A stretch of 64,000 nt of DNA from Anarhynchus alexandrinus (taxonomy: Eukaryota > Chordata > Aves > Charadriiformes > Charadriidae): contig VUYV01000155.1 in the NCBI GenBank assembly GCA_008711295.1, forward strand, positions 1,794,945 through 1,858,944, written 5' to 3'. Both the position numbers and the translations under genes were made by a program. The notes beneath the pieces were generated by a model. That model saw only the letters and a list, made by a program, of their open reading frames with translations. It did not search any database and was not told the origin of the DNA. Numbering within the stretch: position 1 is the first letter of the stretch; every line of letters begins with the position of its first letter. Positions 1 to 12,001 of this stretch are shown piece after piece.

Positions 1-3000
1 ACAGCGTATCGTCGTTGTCACGGATTTAAAGAAAAGCAAAACAAACCCAAGGGGTGTTTTAAGGTAAGGCTTTGCCTTGCCTCTCAGCCACTGCCCGGGG
101 ATGCTCCCGCTGCCCCTTTGGTGGGAGAAATGCTATGGCGTGGGGAAAGCGAGGTGGCAGCGAGGTGGATGCGATGGGAGAGGGGTCAGGCTTGGTGAAC
201 TCATTCTGGTCAACAAGGGCCTAATTTTCACCTGGTTTAGATCAGCCTTATTCATAAACGTTAGAAGAAAAGGGTCACCGGAGCAAATCCGGAGAGGAAA
301 AAAAGCAAGCATTAAAACAAGTCTTGTTTGCCTTGCTCTGATTACCAGTATCGTTTGATGATGTTCTCCCTCACTATGGGGTGGGATTTTCCTTGGCTTA
401 CTTCAGTTTCCATTGAAGTAACTTGGAAAATTCCAACAGCTTTGGTGGAAACAAACTCCAATAATCTGGGATTCTCGGAAGTGTCCTTCCTTTCCAAGAA
501 GCATCATTCTTCTGCGATCGAGAGCTCTATCTTTCACACAAGTTTAATGCTTCTTCACTTTTGATGCTGAAAATGTATTGCATCGGAAATAAAGCCCAGT
601 GCAAATGAGATTATACACTGAGCTCCTTACTCAAAGAGATTAAATTGCACAGCATTTTAAATATCTTGCATTAATATTATTTGGTCCTTCATTTCATTTC
701 TTTGTCTGACATTTGGAATTTATTAAACAGTCCGAGTTGCTCTCAGTTTAATTCATTGTCTTCAAGCAGTTGACATATACAGTGAATTTGGCGGGCCGTC
801 TTTAAACAGAGATTTCTACTTCTTATTAGCGAATTCCTGGAGCTGTAAATGCTTCTTTGGTTGTCATACCTCCACAGCACTGCCACAAATTGACAGAATC
901 ACTCAGAAAGCGAAGCTATTTTCGGGTGTCTCCCTGGTCAATACGGAAAAATGTTCTTCTTGCAAAAGAAAACTGTTTCTCTTTTGCGTGAGTCATGACT
1001 CTGCTTGTATGCACAGAGCGAAAGATTTCCAGCTTCTCAGGCTTCACTGGCATTCAGGGTAGGCTTCAGCCGGCCAAGATTCACATGTGGAAACTAAATA
1101 TGGTCATAGGGTTACACTCCCATTTTTTGCCCATTACTCAGGCTCCCGCATGGTGTGCTTCAGTGCCTACTCCCTTTCTGCCGCTCTGCATCTCCCTCTG
1201 CAGCGATAGTTTACTCTGTGGTTAAGGCTAGTAAGATCTTAGACAGCACCAGTTACAAACAAGTAGTGTGTTTCATCTTCTGCTCAGGAGTACTATATAA
1301 ATAAAACAGACCCAGTATTAATCCTGGGAGGGATGCTAAAGGCTAGATACCTTTATAAAACTCCATGCTAGAGGGTGTCATCTTAAGTCTTACTCGAGCT
1401 TTCAGCTGTAGTAATCACCACAGTTTTCATGGTAGAACCTGCCAAAAATAGAAAAACAAGAGAGAGAGAACATGTTGTTTTTTTGAAAACAAAACAGCCT
1501 GTGTATTTTCAGCAACAAGAAGTCAGAGGGACATTTTTGTAATTATATACAACAGCAGAAGGGTTCTGATGTCATGGGAGCCAGAAAAATACATCCTAAA
1601 TTATACTACATCTCACCATGGAGGCTAATCAGTGTGCCAGTGGCATTTTTAGGTCCCTGTGAGGGTGTTCAACCCCTGCTTGGGACCAGTCAACATGTGT
1701 GGCTGTGGAAGAGCAGTGGTGGACACAAATTGCTGAGGTCTATCAGCTACGCACTGCTCTGACGCGGAGGCGCAGCTCTCAGCGAGGCACTGGCTCTCTT
1801 CCCATCAGCTCTCCCCGGGAGCCCTCGTCCCCTCCTCAGGTGTTTTACAGAACTGTGAGGGAGCAACAAGGGGCCCCATTTCATACTTTGGGCTCAGCTT
1901 TGACTTCCTCTAGATCTCTGTGTTCTCCATTCGTCTCAAAGCTATTGCGTCTCCATGCTGCCTGGAGATGCAAACCTCAAGGCATCCACCAGTGGAGAGG
2001 TGAGATTTGCTCTGGTCCCCGTTTCCACCTTCAACCTCCATGCAGAATTCATTACAGAATGGTAATGGCACCATGACCAAATATTTCTACGAATCAGGCC
2101 CATTTTCAGCAAGGCTTTTACATTATGTCAAACGCTCAAGTTTTCCCAGCAAATTATATGAGACCATACTTGATTAAAACAGACTTATGGTCAGGCTGGA
2201 TTACCATTTTGGTCAGGAGATATTTTCTTAGCTGATGATTTACTCTTGCCCTGTACAACCTCCATGTGACTTTGTGGCCTGCTGCAATATTTCTGTTAGA
2301 AACCAAACCCAAGGTTTTTATACAATAGCTGCGGTGAATGCATGGATTAACAGCCTTGAACTAGAACTATCTTATATGAATTTTTCAGTCAAACTTTTTA
2401 GATTACACTTACTCTTTTCTGCATTTCTTTGTGTTTAACTGCAAATAAGTTGCCAGTAGAAGAAATGCAAAATAAACCATTCTAACTTTAATTAGAGCTT
2501 ATTTCCTTGAGAAGTGCCACACACTAAAGAACCACAGAGTACAGAGTTTAAATTCACATCAGACTCACCGTGATCACATCACTGCTCTCTGGCTATGGAA
2601 GGGTTTGCGTGGCAGAAGCGGCTCCAGTTTCAGTCCTAGGTCCACACAAGACAGAAATTACCAGAAAAATGGTATCAGTGTTGGAAGAGGTAAGAACTAA
2701 AAAATCCTGCAGCTTATTTCTCTACCGTGAGAACCAGCCTTTTGAAGACACATGGCATAGACATTTCTGCGTGGCAATATGAAAGCATTTTTACTTCTGT
2801 TGTGTGTACCAATATTTATTCTGGAAACAGACAACTTGTTTGGTAAGAACTATTCCATTTCATGCTCTTTTCCAAGACTATTGAACTGTCTTCAGAAATA
2901 TTCAGACATGCCTTATGCCAACTATTTGCACCTGTTACAGTCTTTATGCAAAATTAAGTCACTGACTGTAAAGCTCCTAAGGGACTTATGTTCTGCCTCA

Positions 3001-3301
3001 GAAAATCATTTGGTGTTTATACATGCTGAAATTTGATAGTATGTGCCATGAAAAGGGATCAGCATGGCTGCTCATCTGGACTGCAACTACCCACATATCC
3101 TTGGTTGAGAGATAAACTGTTATTTCTTAAGATAAAAGTGTCATTTCTTAACAGACGTCTACCAATAAGTTTTTGGTAACCCAGCAGGACAGCTTAGTTT
3201 TGGGGAGCAACTTAAAATTTGCATTTGGCATACTCAGTGTTCATTAGGCCGTGGCAAGTAGCATCATATACTGAAAGAACTGGATCTAATAAATCGGTAT
3301 T
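1..3301. other. Intergenic DNA downstream of CAV1, no gene seen
   Basis: Both strands hold only short, overlapping reading frames without recognisable domains, and the longest resemble chance frames in moderate-GC DNA. I see no splice-bounded exon, RNA gene or repeat tail. By the conserved amniote gene order the next gene to the left should be MET, but no MET exon is recognisable here. Confidence 0.6.
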
Positions 3302-3575
3302 ATCATAGAATCATAGAATGGTTTAGGTTGGAAAGGACCTTGAAGATCATCTAGTCCAACCCCCTGCCATAGGCAGGGACATCTCCCACTAGACCAGGTT
3401 GCCCAAGGCCACATCCAGCCTGGCCTTGAACACTTCCGGGGATGGGGCATTCTACAACTTCCCTGGGCAACCTGTTCCAGTGCCTCACCATCCTCAGAGT
3501 GAAAAATATCTTCCTGACATCTATTCTAAATCTACCCTCTTCCAGTTTGAAGCCATTACCCCTCGTCCTGTTGAC
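3302..3575 (-). mobile_element. CR1 LINE 3' fragment (5'-truncated)
   Basis: The plus strand opens with two copies of the octamer tcatagaa and then reads the reverse complement of a CR1 3' end, including the diagnostic segment ggttggaaaggaccttgaag. It continues back through the last part of the reverse-transcriptase ORF (the antisense of the KKFF-type C-terminal region) and stops near 3575. Copies truncated at the 5' end and ending in ATTCTATG repeats without poly(A) are typical of the CR1 family. It is degenerate and non-coding. The right edge is approximate because the sequence fades into unrelated DNA. Confidence 0.92.
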
Positions 3576-3653
3576 AATTATCTGATGACATCAGTCATTA
3601 TCTGATGGGCATTTGGAAACATAGTATTAGGACTCAGCAGAGAGCAATATAAT

Positions 3654-3817
3654 TGTTGAGGCCCCATCCCTGGAGGTGTTCAAGGCCAGGCTGGACATGG
3701 CCTCGGGCAACCTGGTCTAGTGGGAGATGTCCAGGCCCATGGCAGAGGGGTTGGAACTCAATGATCTTCAAGGTCGTTTCCAACCTAAACCATTCTATGA
3801 TTCTATGATTCTATGAT
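3654..3817 (+). mobile_element. CR1 LINE 3' end fragment, opposite orientation
   Basis: The plus strand reads a CR1 3' end from gccccatccctggag through ttccaacctaaaccattcta, ending in about three ATTCTATG units. It lies some 80 bp from the previous CR1 copy but in the opposite orientation, so the two 3' tails point outward and the shared 3' 160 bp forms an inverted repeat. Both copies contain the true 3' end, so they are two insertions rather than one element inverted by twin priming. Confidence 0.92.
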
Positions 3818-6800
3818 AATGGTTAGCTAGTAGTTTTTACCCACTTTCAATGGGGTTTCCTTAAAGGAATAAATGCTTTTTGCTTCTAGCTGGTGTTTGT
3901 AAACAGAGACAAAAAAAAAATGCAAGCTCCACCTCGGAGAAGGTTATGAAATACTATTGAACAGGGAGAAGGGCAGCTAGAGGGTGATTTTATTTGCATA
4001 AGCTTTCTATCCAGAATCATCTGCGCAACTGCTGGAAGCTCATGCTGAAATGGAGGTAGAGTTGAACAGAGAACAGAACAGAAACAGAGCAAGGACTTTC
4101 TATAAGACTCCTGCAAGCTGTTGACCTTCTGTAGGCGTTCTGAAGAGCTAATACTGAGGTGGCTTCGGAGGGAAAGAAATACCTTGAGCTGAAGCTGCTG
4201 AGCAGAGCAGCAGGGCTCTGTGAATACCCTGTCAGTCTCTTGAAAGAAGTGGGGTAGAGCTGAGCATCCCTACGAGCTACCAACACGTCTGTGTAAATGA
4301 AGGAATTCCTGGATATCGTGGTGATGTAACCATTGGTGGTGAAGTAGAGAGAAGGGCTAGCTGGAATGACAGCAGTGACCACAAAAGGACAAGAGCTGAA
4401 GCAAGTATCATGGTTGTGGCTGTGAAACTGAATAACAGGTTTAGTGCAAAGAAGTACAGCATGTGCCTTTAATGGTTGCTAATACAAATCTATGACTAAT
4501 TCAGCACTGTTAATTCTTCCCAAGTTTATTTTACTTTCCCTTGTCTCTGTACAGGCTTAATCTTCTAAATGAGAAATATTGCTTATCAAGAGAGCCAGGG
4601 TTCAATGTCCCTGGGACTCAAGGTGAGGGTTCAAACTGGAGGCGTTTGCTAGTGCTAAGAGAAATCCCCCTGCACTTAAGCCCAGTTCTTGTTGGCATCA
4701 GCAACAGGGATGCTTTGAGTTTCAGTCCTCAATAATACATGAATCAACAGGTCATAGACAATTAAGATTATTTTTTTTTCTTATTTTGGATGATTATCCA
4801 CCAACAGGATAATTTCAACTGTAAAATTTTTAGTCTCTCAGCCAGGAAGCAGTAAACTGATGCATGGAGAGGTCCGAGCTTTTTGGAGAACTCTGCAACA
4901 GAAAGGCTTTCCCCACTCCATTGAAGAGCTGGGCAGTGCCGGCGTTAACCTCTCTGTGCTGAATACTGGTATTTGGTCAGACAATTCTGCAATCTAGAGG
5001 AGTAAATCTGTATTTTTTTCAGTGGCTTTCCACAAAGGATGCTTGTTAGAGTTACACAAAGGAAATTTTTTAGCTATAGAATAGTTAAAAAAATAGATGT
5101 TCCAAATACACTCAAATTCAGACCAAAAGATCCAGTCCTGCTAAAATCTGACAAAAGCAGCTCCAGCTTTTTGTCCCTTGGCATCTTTGTTTCACAGCGT
5201 TCTTTGGACTGTTTCAGAAACTCATCACAGATGAAACAGGCAGAATTTTAGCTGTTTCCAAATGTAGTTGAGTCATAGTCTAATAGTGAGTAACAACACC
5301 TACTCTTGTTAAAAGAAGACAGTTGAATTGACAGACATCTGCAATGGTTGAATTGGAGTTTACACATCATAAAATAAAGAGATAAAATATTATACAAGCC
5401 AGAAGATAAAAAGCCAGGAGATGACAAAGTATGAACAAACCTTGAAGGCAGTTGTCTAAACCTACAAGACCTTGTATGCCCTGTTCGGTTGTCAGTTCCT
5501 ATTATTAGGATACTTACTGTCCTACGAGGAATCCAGGTTATAACGGAGGATTTCTGTCGGTGAGATAGAGCATATCTATAAGCTGATATGTCTGGCAAGG
5601 CAACATATGCTTATCACAGGGAACGCAGGCGAAGCATTGCCTACCAACAGATTGGGGCGGGGCTTTGGGGTTGCATGCAGAGAGTTTTTATGGATGAACT
5701 TCACTGCTGCTGGCAGCACTGGGTGAGTCCCCAACCTGCTTCCCCGTATGCTTTTCCGTGATGGGAAGCATTTTCCAGGCCTGGCTGTCTGCCCAGTCGG
5801 GCTCCTGTTGTGCAAATCGGGTCATACCTATCGTGCCCAAGGGAAGTTCTGAGCTGACTTGTCAGTGCATTTGAACCTCCCTTTACCTGACCGTACCCGT
5901 GGTCATTCCCCTTCAAGGCAAGCCACACTTAAGGAGGAATTTGTACATCTTGATGATACTTTAACACCTTGGTTATTGCTGTCTCTATTGGTGCCTGTCA
6001 CTGCACTGTTCATATTTGTCCTCCTGTAGGATTCTCTTTCGGTTCAGAATTTACCTGCAAAATGTTAAGGGTAGGAAGTGAAGAAAGGTATGAAGAGTCA
6101 TCCCTCTCCTTTTTTCCTTCCAAAAATCTCCATCTGTCACTGACAGATGGAAACGTGCCTGCTGTGCACAGCTTCTCTTTATTCCTTGAGTATGCAAGGC
6201 AGACACCTGAGATTCTCTCATCCCGTCGTTCTCTCTGTAGAATATAACCTGCTCCTTTTGATGTACTTCTTCATTTTGCTTTTTCTCTCAGCACCAACTA
6301 CTTAGTTTCCATGTCACTTTTTTCGCTTTGGATTTTCTGCCAGCAGGATTTCTGGCAACATGTACATCTGGCAAGCTACATCTGGAGCTCTGGTTGGTGG
6401 AGATGGGCAGGCTGCATGTTTTGATGAGTAATAGTCACAGATGAATGCCTATATTCTGATAGTTGCCAAGAAGTTACACAACTACAGATCCCTTGGTACT
6501 TTAAGGTTCCTCTGAGCTGTTCTCTGGTGTAAAGCATTTTGAAGCTCAGAATAACTAGCCAGGAAAAGATTGTCAGTGCCTAGGTGCGCTGTAGGTGTAC
6601 TCTGTATCCTGGATAAAGGTTCAGAGATAGGATCAACTGAGAAGGTCACAGCTATGACACCCTCAGATTTAAGTTAATTCCTGGGTGCCAAAACAGCCCC
6701 TGAGAGCTGCTGTCAGTCTGCAGAAAACAGAACATGCTTCAGCCTAGGTCCCTACTGTTTCAAACTGGAAAACAGAATTATCTCTAGAAGTGCTAGAACT

Positions 6801-9655
6801 GGAGACCATAATGCCTTTATTCTCCTCTGCACTGATGACTCCTTAATGGAAGGGAAAATCTGGATTCTGAAGACTTTAGACCAATAATGGTGTCACAAAG
6901 CTCAGGTGGTGCCCTTATTGGGCACCTATTGGAAGCCATCATGCCACACCAGGGGTCTACAGTTAGTTCCTGCACAGTACACAGGGAGAACTGGTCTTAC
7001 AAAAATTGGATCCATAGTAGTCAGCATACTGAGCAGTGAGCAGCTTAAGTTTACACCTGGGAGTGCAGTGAGAGGAGTTTAAGTCTCCTCTGTCTCATGG
7101 AGTGAGACGACAGACTACAAGCCTCAGAGAGGCATCATCTCCCAGCTCTTGTTAGCAATCCCTGAGAATACCTATCATCTCCAGTTCCAGGAGAAGGTGG
7201 CAGCCAGACGAACATCTCATTTGTATGTCCCAGCAGTACATAGGTGTGACCTGGGCATCTTTATGGTGAGTTTTACTGACAGCTATGTGCCACGGAAGTT
7301 TAGATGTCTGCAGGGTTATGTAAATTCAGGTCGTCAGAACAAAAGCAAATTACCTACTGGCATTAAGCCGAGGGCCTTTAGTGGATTGTGTCTTGACTCA
7401 ACACTAAAATGTGTCTTGACTGTGAGGGAGGACACAGGCTGGTACTGAGCCTAATCACTCTCTTCCCACTTTTGCCGTCCGTGGTAAAAGCAGTTGCAAA
7501 TCTAGCGAGGATACTGAGCATTTATATATTGTCATAGTCACCAAATGTAAAACATTTTACCACTGCGCCTCCAGAAGGCCATAATAGAGAACAGCATCTT
7601 GAAGACAGGATGTGCTAGTTGTGCTGTACAATTGAAATTTTAATTAAAAGTTCTGCAGAAGAAAGCAAGATCAGAATACCATAACCTGTATCACCTGGTG
7701 TCCCAGTGTCAGATAACACAAAGTGAAAGAGTTAAGGTTTGTAAGACAAAAATGAAGATAGCTAGGTGTCTAGCTCAGCAAAGGCTTTTATTCTGTGCCT
7801 CTTTCCTCCTCCTTGTGAGATGAGGAAAAAAAAAGAGGAGGATGCAGCAGACGCATGAAAGCAAGCAAGTGAACGGAGAACAGTTCTAGTTTAACCTAAG
7901 TGAGGGTCAAAAGATAGCTTGGGTGCAGCTATGGCAATTCTCCTTCATTAATAAAAGCCTATGGTTTGTCATTCCTCCCAGCAAATGTATTTAAAAAAAA
8001 TATTCTGCATTTAGTCCACTGTTCTTAATCAAATTCAGAGGGATCAACCACACAACTGAGCAGTTCACGCTCCCATTTCTCAAAACTTGGGTGCTCCAGC
8101 TGGTTTTAACTGGAGTGTCCAGCTCCTCCATATGTTGTCTCAGGGTACTCAAAGTAAAACAGTTCAAGCTAAATGGCACAATTTAAGAACTGGTGACCCA
8201 GAGGATGAGAAGAGTGACCAGCAACAGCCAAGAAAGTTTTCTGTTAGGAGGAAAAAGTGGTGTTGAACTCGTCTGAACCCACAGGTCCTGAGGCCGCTTA
8301 TGACACTGACTTTCGTATCTGGTAGTGTAAGAATGCCTACACCACATTTAGAGCAGGATAGGAGATTGCCTGATGCCATTGTCTAACAGGAAATGTCTAG
8401 TCCCCTAGCAGACAAGCCTGGATCTTGCTATATGGCGTATCGTGACCGTGGTAGTGATCATGAGCGTTATTGCGTTGAGAGCCTGGCAGGAGCATGGGTA
8501 TGAGCTTCAACCACAGCACAGCCCTGTGACCGCCGCCCAGCGAAGTGCCAGGGACAGCGCCGTCGTAGGGTGAACCTGCACATCTCTCCCATGAGGAGTC
8601 TTGGAGACGTAACATTATATATGGTTAAGATGAATAAATGTGTCTGACGAGAAACTATCAATCAGGCTCTTTGCAAAAGCAAGATGTTTTTGAATACTGG
8701 AATGCTCATTTGCTTTACTTTCACATTACAACCTCCCTTTTACCTTTTAAAATATTTTAGTTTCTCTCACAATTCACAGTCCAATTCAATGTACTATTTG
8801 CTACCATTGGACTATTAACTACCTTTAAATACACCATTCTGCTATTGGAGAACATATGACAGACTACCTTAAGCTGGTATCTGCCATCTGAACATTAAAA
8901 CACAGTTAACAGATTTGTAGGCCAAAATGTAATAGCCTGTTTTGTTGGACTTTTTGTGTACTAGGTTAATGGTGTGACAGGTATTGTGCAATAATCCCAT
9001 AGAAAAGAACTGTCCTGTCACAAGTTAGGTCTATACACAGCTAGATAAAAGCTGTCATTCCCCTATTTCCATACCTTAAATGCTTAGACTAATGAGCTTT
9101 TATTAGGAAGAATCCTGTTTCCACTGGACTCAAAATGAAAGCTTTAAACAATTTTAACTGAAGAGCTATCCGGACAACCTAGATCTGAATTTTGGATGGC
9201 CAAAGTCTTTAACGTAAAATGAACTGTAAGCAACTCATTGTATTATGGTATCATTCTGTTTATTGAATATTAAAATTGTCTACAAGAAAACGTCATTATC
9301 CTAATCTGAAATGTAGGGAAACTGAGGAACAAGAAAGCAACGGAATTTGTCATGACTAAGAAATTAAACAAAGTTAGGCTCCCTATTCAACACCGTATTT
9401 ACTAGTTCTACTGACTACTTATTTAGCAGCAGAAAATATTTACTTGGGAGAAAAATGTCATTTTTTGTTGGGGAGAACCTTCCTGAGTCAGATCCTGAAC
9501 CAGAAATTAAGACTGTTTTGCGTTTTCTTTCCTGAGAAACAAATGGCATTGCTTTCTGTTTCTTTGTCAAGAAATAATGGTCTTTTCTTCCTAATAACAT
9601 GAGATTTGTTCACATGACTTTCAAGGAAAAAGAAGTCAGACAGGAGCTACCATTA
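3818..9655. other. Intergenic DNA between the CR1 pair and the CAV1 3' end
   Basis: There is no recognisable coding exon, RNA gene or repeat tail here. The reading frames are short, mutually overlapping and without domain signatures. Composition is unremarkable, with only short A-runs such as the one near 3911. Confidence 0.55.
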
Positions 9656-9663
9656 AACATCTT

Positions 9664-9669
9664 TTTATT
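9664..9669 (-). terminator. CAV1: Poly(A) signal AATAAA, likely CAV1
   Basis: TTTATT on the plus strand gives AATAAA on the minus strand, preceded by A-rich and followed by TG-containing sequence. It lies about 2.0 kb after the CAV1 stop codon, in the correct orientation. The choice among candidate AATAAA motifs is an inference from distance. Confidence 0.55.
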
Positions 9670-10032
9670 GTAGTCTTTAATGTACATGCAGAATTAAAAA
9701 AAGTGTCAGTTATATCTGTAAGCATATAACAACAATGTAAATGTCTCGGATCAGCAATGTATTTGGATTAGGGACTAATAATTCTAAGTGAACAGACATC
9801 TTTCAGGATATACAGTTTATATGGTAAATCAAGAAGGTTTTCTTCAGAGTGATTTTCCTCATAAAAAGCTAAAATATTTCTTGTTTACAATCTCGCTTGG
9901 TTTTCAATACTGAAAAAATCTATAATAGTACACTCTCCATTATGTACATAGAAAAACATAAAACTATATCCATACCAGTGTCTGTTTTAAATGCAAACAA
10001 TAGTAGTTAATAGCTTTGTAATTTTTTGTGCA

Positions 10033-10065
10033 CCCTCTCCCCTCTCCCTTCCCTTCCCGCCCCCC
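10033..10065 (-). other. G-quadruplex motif in CAV1 3' UTR
   Basis: On the minus (mRNA) strand this block has six runs of at least three G separated by one to three bases: GGGGGG-C-GGG-AA-GGG-AA-GGG-AGA-GGGG-AGA-GGG. It satisfies the standard four-tract G3+N1-7 rule more than once. On the plus strand it is a pure pyrimidine run apart from one G. It lies about 1.6 kb past the stop codon and about 0.4 kb before the proposed poly(A) signal. Confidence 0.8.
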
Positions 10066-11659
10066 ATTAAAAAATGCAGCATTTCCTAAAGTTTTCAATG
10101 CTTTGGCAGAAATTGAACCGAAGGCACTCCCGTGTTAAGTAAAGCAATATGTGAAATATCAGCGCTAAATAAGAAAGCTGCAGGTGTACCAGACAGCTCC
10201 ATGCTCATCCCAAGGGCCAAATCTTGCACTCTCCGAGGTCAAGAACTGGTTTGCTGGAGGTCCCAACTGGGGCAGGCTCAGGCCCCAGCGGGGCTTACAA
10301 TAAAGCTGATTAGCCCCACAACAAATGCTTCACGCAAACCGCCTGAGGATGCAGCGAGCACCTCTGAACACAGTACTATCACGAGGGCAAAAAGCTCCTG
10401 CAGGTCACAGCATCAGAACACGTCGCAAAGGCGTTGCTTCCCGGGCCTCGCGCTTTGCAACACGGCAGTTTCACACAACACCCTCCGCTTAAGACTTCCT
10501 GATGTTGCAGCTGGGCCAAAAATGAACAAACCCACCCACAAACGCGAAGTTTCTAAACCGTCTCTTGTGATGGGTTAGTTTAGACCGCGCAAAGCGTCGA
10601 TTCTCCTGAAAAGAACCCGCGCGCTCGTGGCACGCTGGCTTCTGCTCATAGGGAAGCTTTGAAAGCTGATAGAAAAGTTTCTCGCAGGGGCAGCTCCTCC
10701 TTGGCCTCACGTGGCTTGTGTTTGGCACACCTTCATTTTTTCTTGTAACTCAGGGCTATCTCTGGCATACCTGCGATATGTATTTATATGAATACTTTGG
10801 GGGGAGAAAAAAAAAAAGCCTATGAGAGAAGCATCTGAATGCTCACTAAGGGATGTGTCATGAGTCACAGTCAGGAAAACGCTTCCATAATGACCAGTTT
10901 TAGTTCTCAACTGCAGTTTGCTCCTGCAATCCTAGCAAAGGTTGAGAAACGTCTGGATGCAAAACTTCCATCCAGAGAGAATGAGACAGAAAGGCACCGA
11001 CCGAAGCTTTTTACGCACATGAAAAGCTTTCCCGTGTCAATGTCTCCAACCCGATAAGTGTTAGATTTTCGGGACGTATATTAGTTCAGTAATTTGTTTA
11101 CTTAACTAATTTATTCATAGTGCACCATATCTGACCATGACTGTAAATAGCTGCAGTCAAGTGACAATCCAATTGAAAAAGAACATTCTGCTAAAACCTG
11201 CCAGCTGGTCACGTTCATTCTGCTGCAATAGCTCTGCGCTCTTTGGCCACAATAAAATGAATGGCTTTATAGCGTTGGAAAGCATTTTTGTCGTTCCTCA
11301 GTATCACTGTGGATTTATCTCACAAGGAATGAAGTGTGAGATAAAAAGCCATCCAACAACACCTCAGTCTCTGAATTGAACGGCCAGCAAAATGATATGC
11401 AGCTGGCATGGAGGAATAGCCATTTAAGGTTAGTTTGAAATGCAGACTGAAGGGGAAAAAAAAAAAAAGAAGCAAGTAGTCCAGTAAGAATAAACAGTAG
11501 AAAAAGAAACCGAGCAAGTAATTCTTTGTTTTGGGCCAGTATATCCACCACCAGTTGCTGTATGTTGCTTTGGGAAACACGAAACTGGCACCAAAACACT
11601 CCAAACAACACAAAGCCCCCACCCCCTTCCTAGGCTGACGGCTCTCCTTAAAATGTCCC

Positions 11660-12001
11660 TCAAATCTCTTTCCGTACTGTGGCTCGGATGCTGCTGAACA
11701 TTTTGCCTATGGCCTCAAACAGTGGGTCGCAGAACGTGTGGATGCAGATCGAATAGACGCGGCTAATGCACTGGATCTCAATCAGGTAGCTCCGTATGCA
11801 CGGCACCACTGCCCAGATGTGCAGGAATGACAAAATGGCAAAGTAGATGCCCCAGATGAGAGCCATAGGAATGCCAAAGATTGCTGACAGTAAACGATAA
11901 AACCAGTATTTCGTTACAGTGAAGGTGGTAAAACTGGCCTTCCAAATCCCATCAAAGCTGTGTGTTCCCTCTGGCTCAGCAATCACATCTTCAAAATCAA
12001 T
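11660..12001 (-). CDS. CAV1: Caveolin-1, exon 3 (C-terminal 113 codons plus stop)
   Basis: Caveolin-1 is the principal coat protein of caveolae. It inserts into the inner leaflet of the plasma membrane through a re-entrant hairpin, binds cholesterol and oligomerises. The exon opens after a canonical acceptor (TTTGCTGCAG) with I66 in human numbering and contains the caveolin signature FEDVIAEP (68-75). The complete scaffolding domain [20 protein letters not shown] (82-101) follows, then the hydrophobic intramembrane segment (about 102-134) with Pro110 and Pro132 intact. The palmitoylated cysteines of the family, Cys133, Cys143 and Cys156, are present, and the protein ends in KEI. The 342 nt give 113 residues plus stop, exactly what a 178-residue CAV1 needs after 10 codons of exon 1 and 55 of exon 2. 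One oddity is an additional Cys at 151, where human CAV1 has Tyr. The reading frame is intact and identification is essentially certain. Confidence 0.98.
   Translation of the reverse strand: MDFEDVIAEPEGTHSFDGIWKASFTTFTVTKYWFYRLLSAIFGIPMALIWGIYFAILSFLHIWAVVPCIRSYLIEIQCISRVYSICIHTFCDPLFEAIGKMFSSIRATVRKEI

Larger units (their letters stand above)
9656..11659 (-). other. CAV1: Probable CAV1 3' untranslated region
   Basis: This stretch follows the CAV1 stop codon on the minus strand for about 2.0 kb, to a canonical AATAAA at 9669-9664 (plus-strand TTTATT) followed by TG-rich sequence. From general knowledge mammalian CAV1 mRNA has a 3' UTR of similar length, which supports this site as the main one. 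An alternative upstream AATAAA occurs near 11115. The region contains an A/T-run near 11456-11469 and a long G-rich block in the mRNA strand at 10033-10065. A 148-codon frame on the plus strand inside it (10132-10578) is judged to be chance. The exact cleavage position is inferred. Confidence 0.6.

Noticed and set aside
1699..2076. 125-codon plus-strand frame
   Set aside because: No family signature and basic, serine/proline-rich composition typical of chance translation.
3302..3817. Single CR1 with a twin-priming inversion
   Set aside because: Both halves contain the CR1 3' end and its ATTCTATG tail, so two separate insertions are required.
10132..10578. 148-codon plus-strand frame
   Set aside because: It lies antisense within the CAV1 3' UTR, has no domain and overlaps another frame on the other strand. 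Best explained by locally low stop density.
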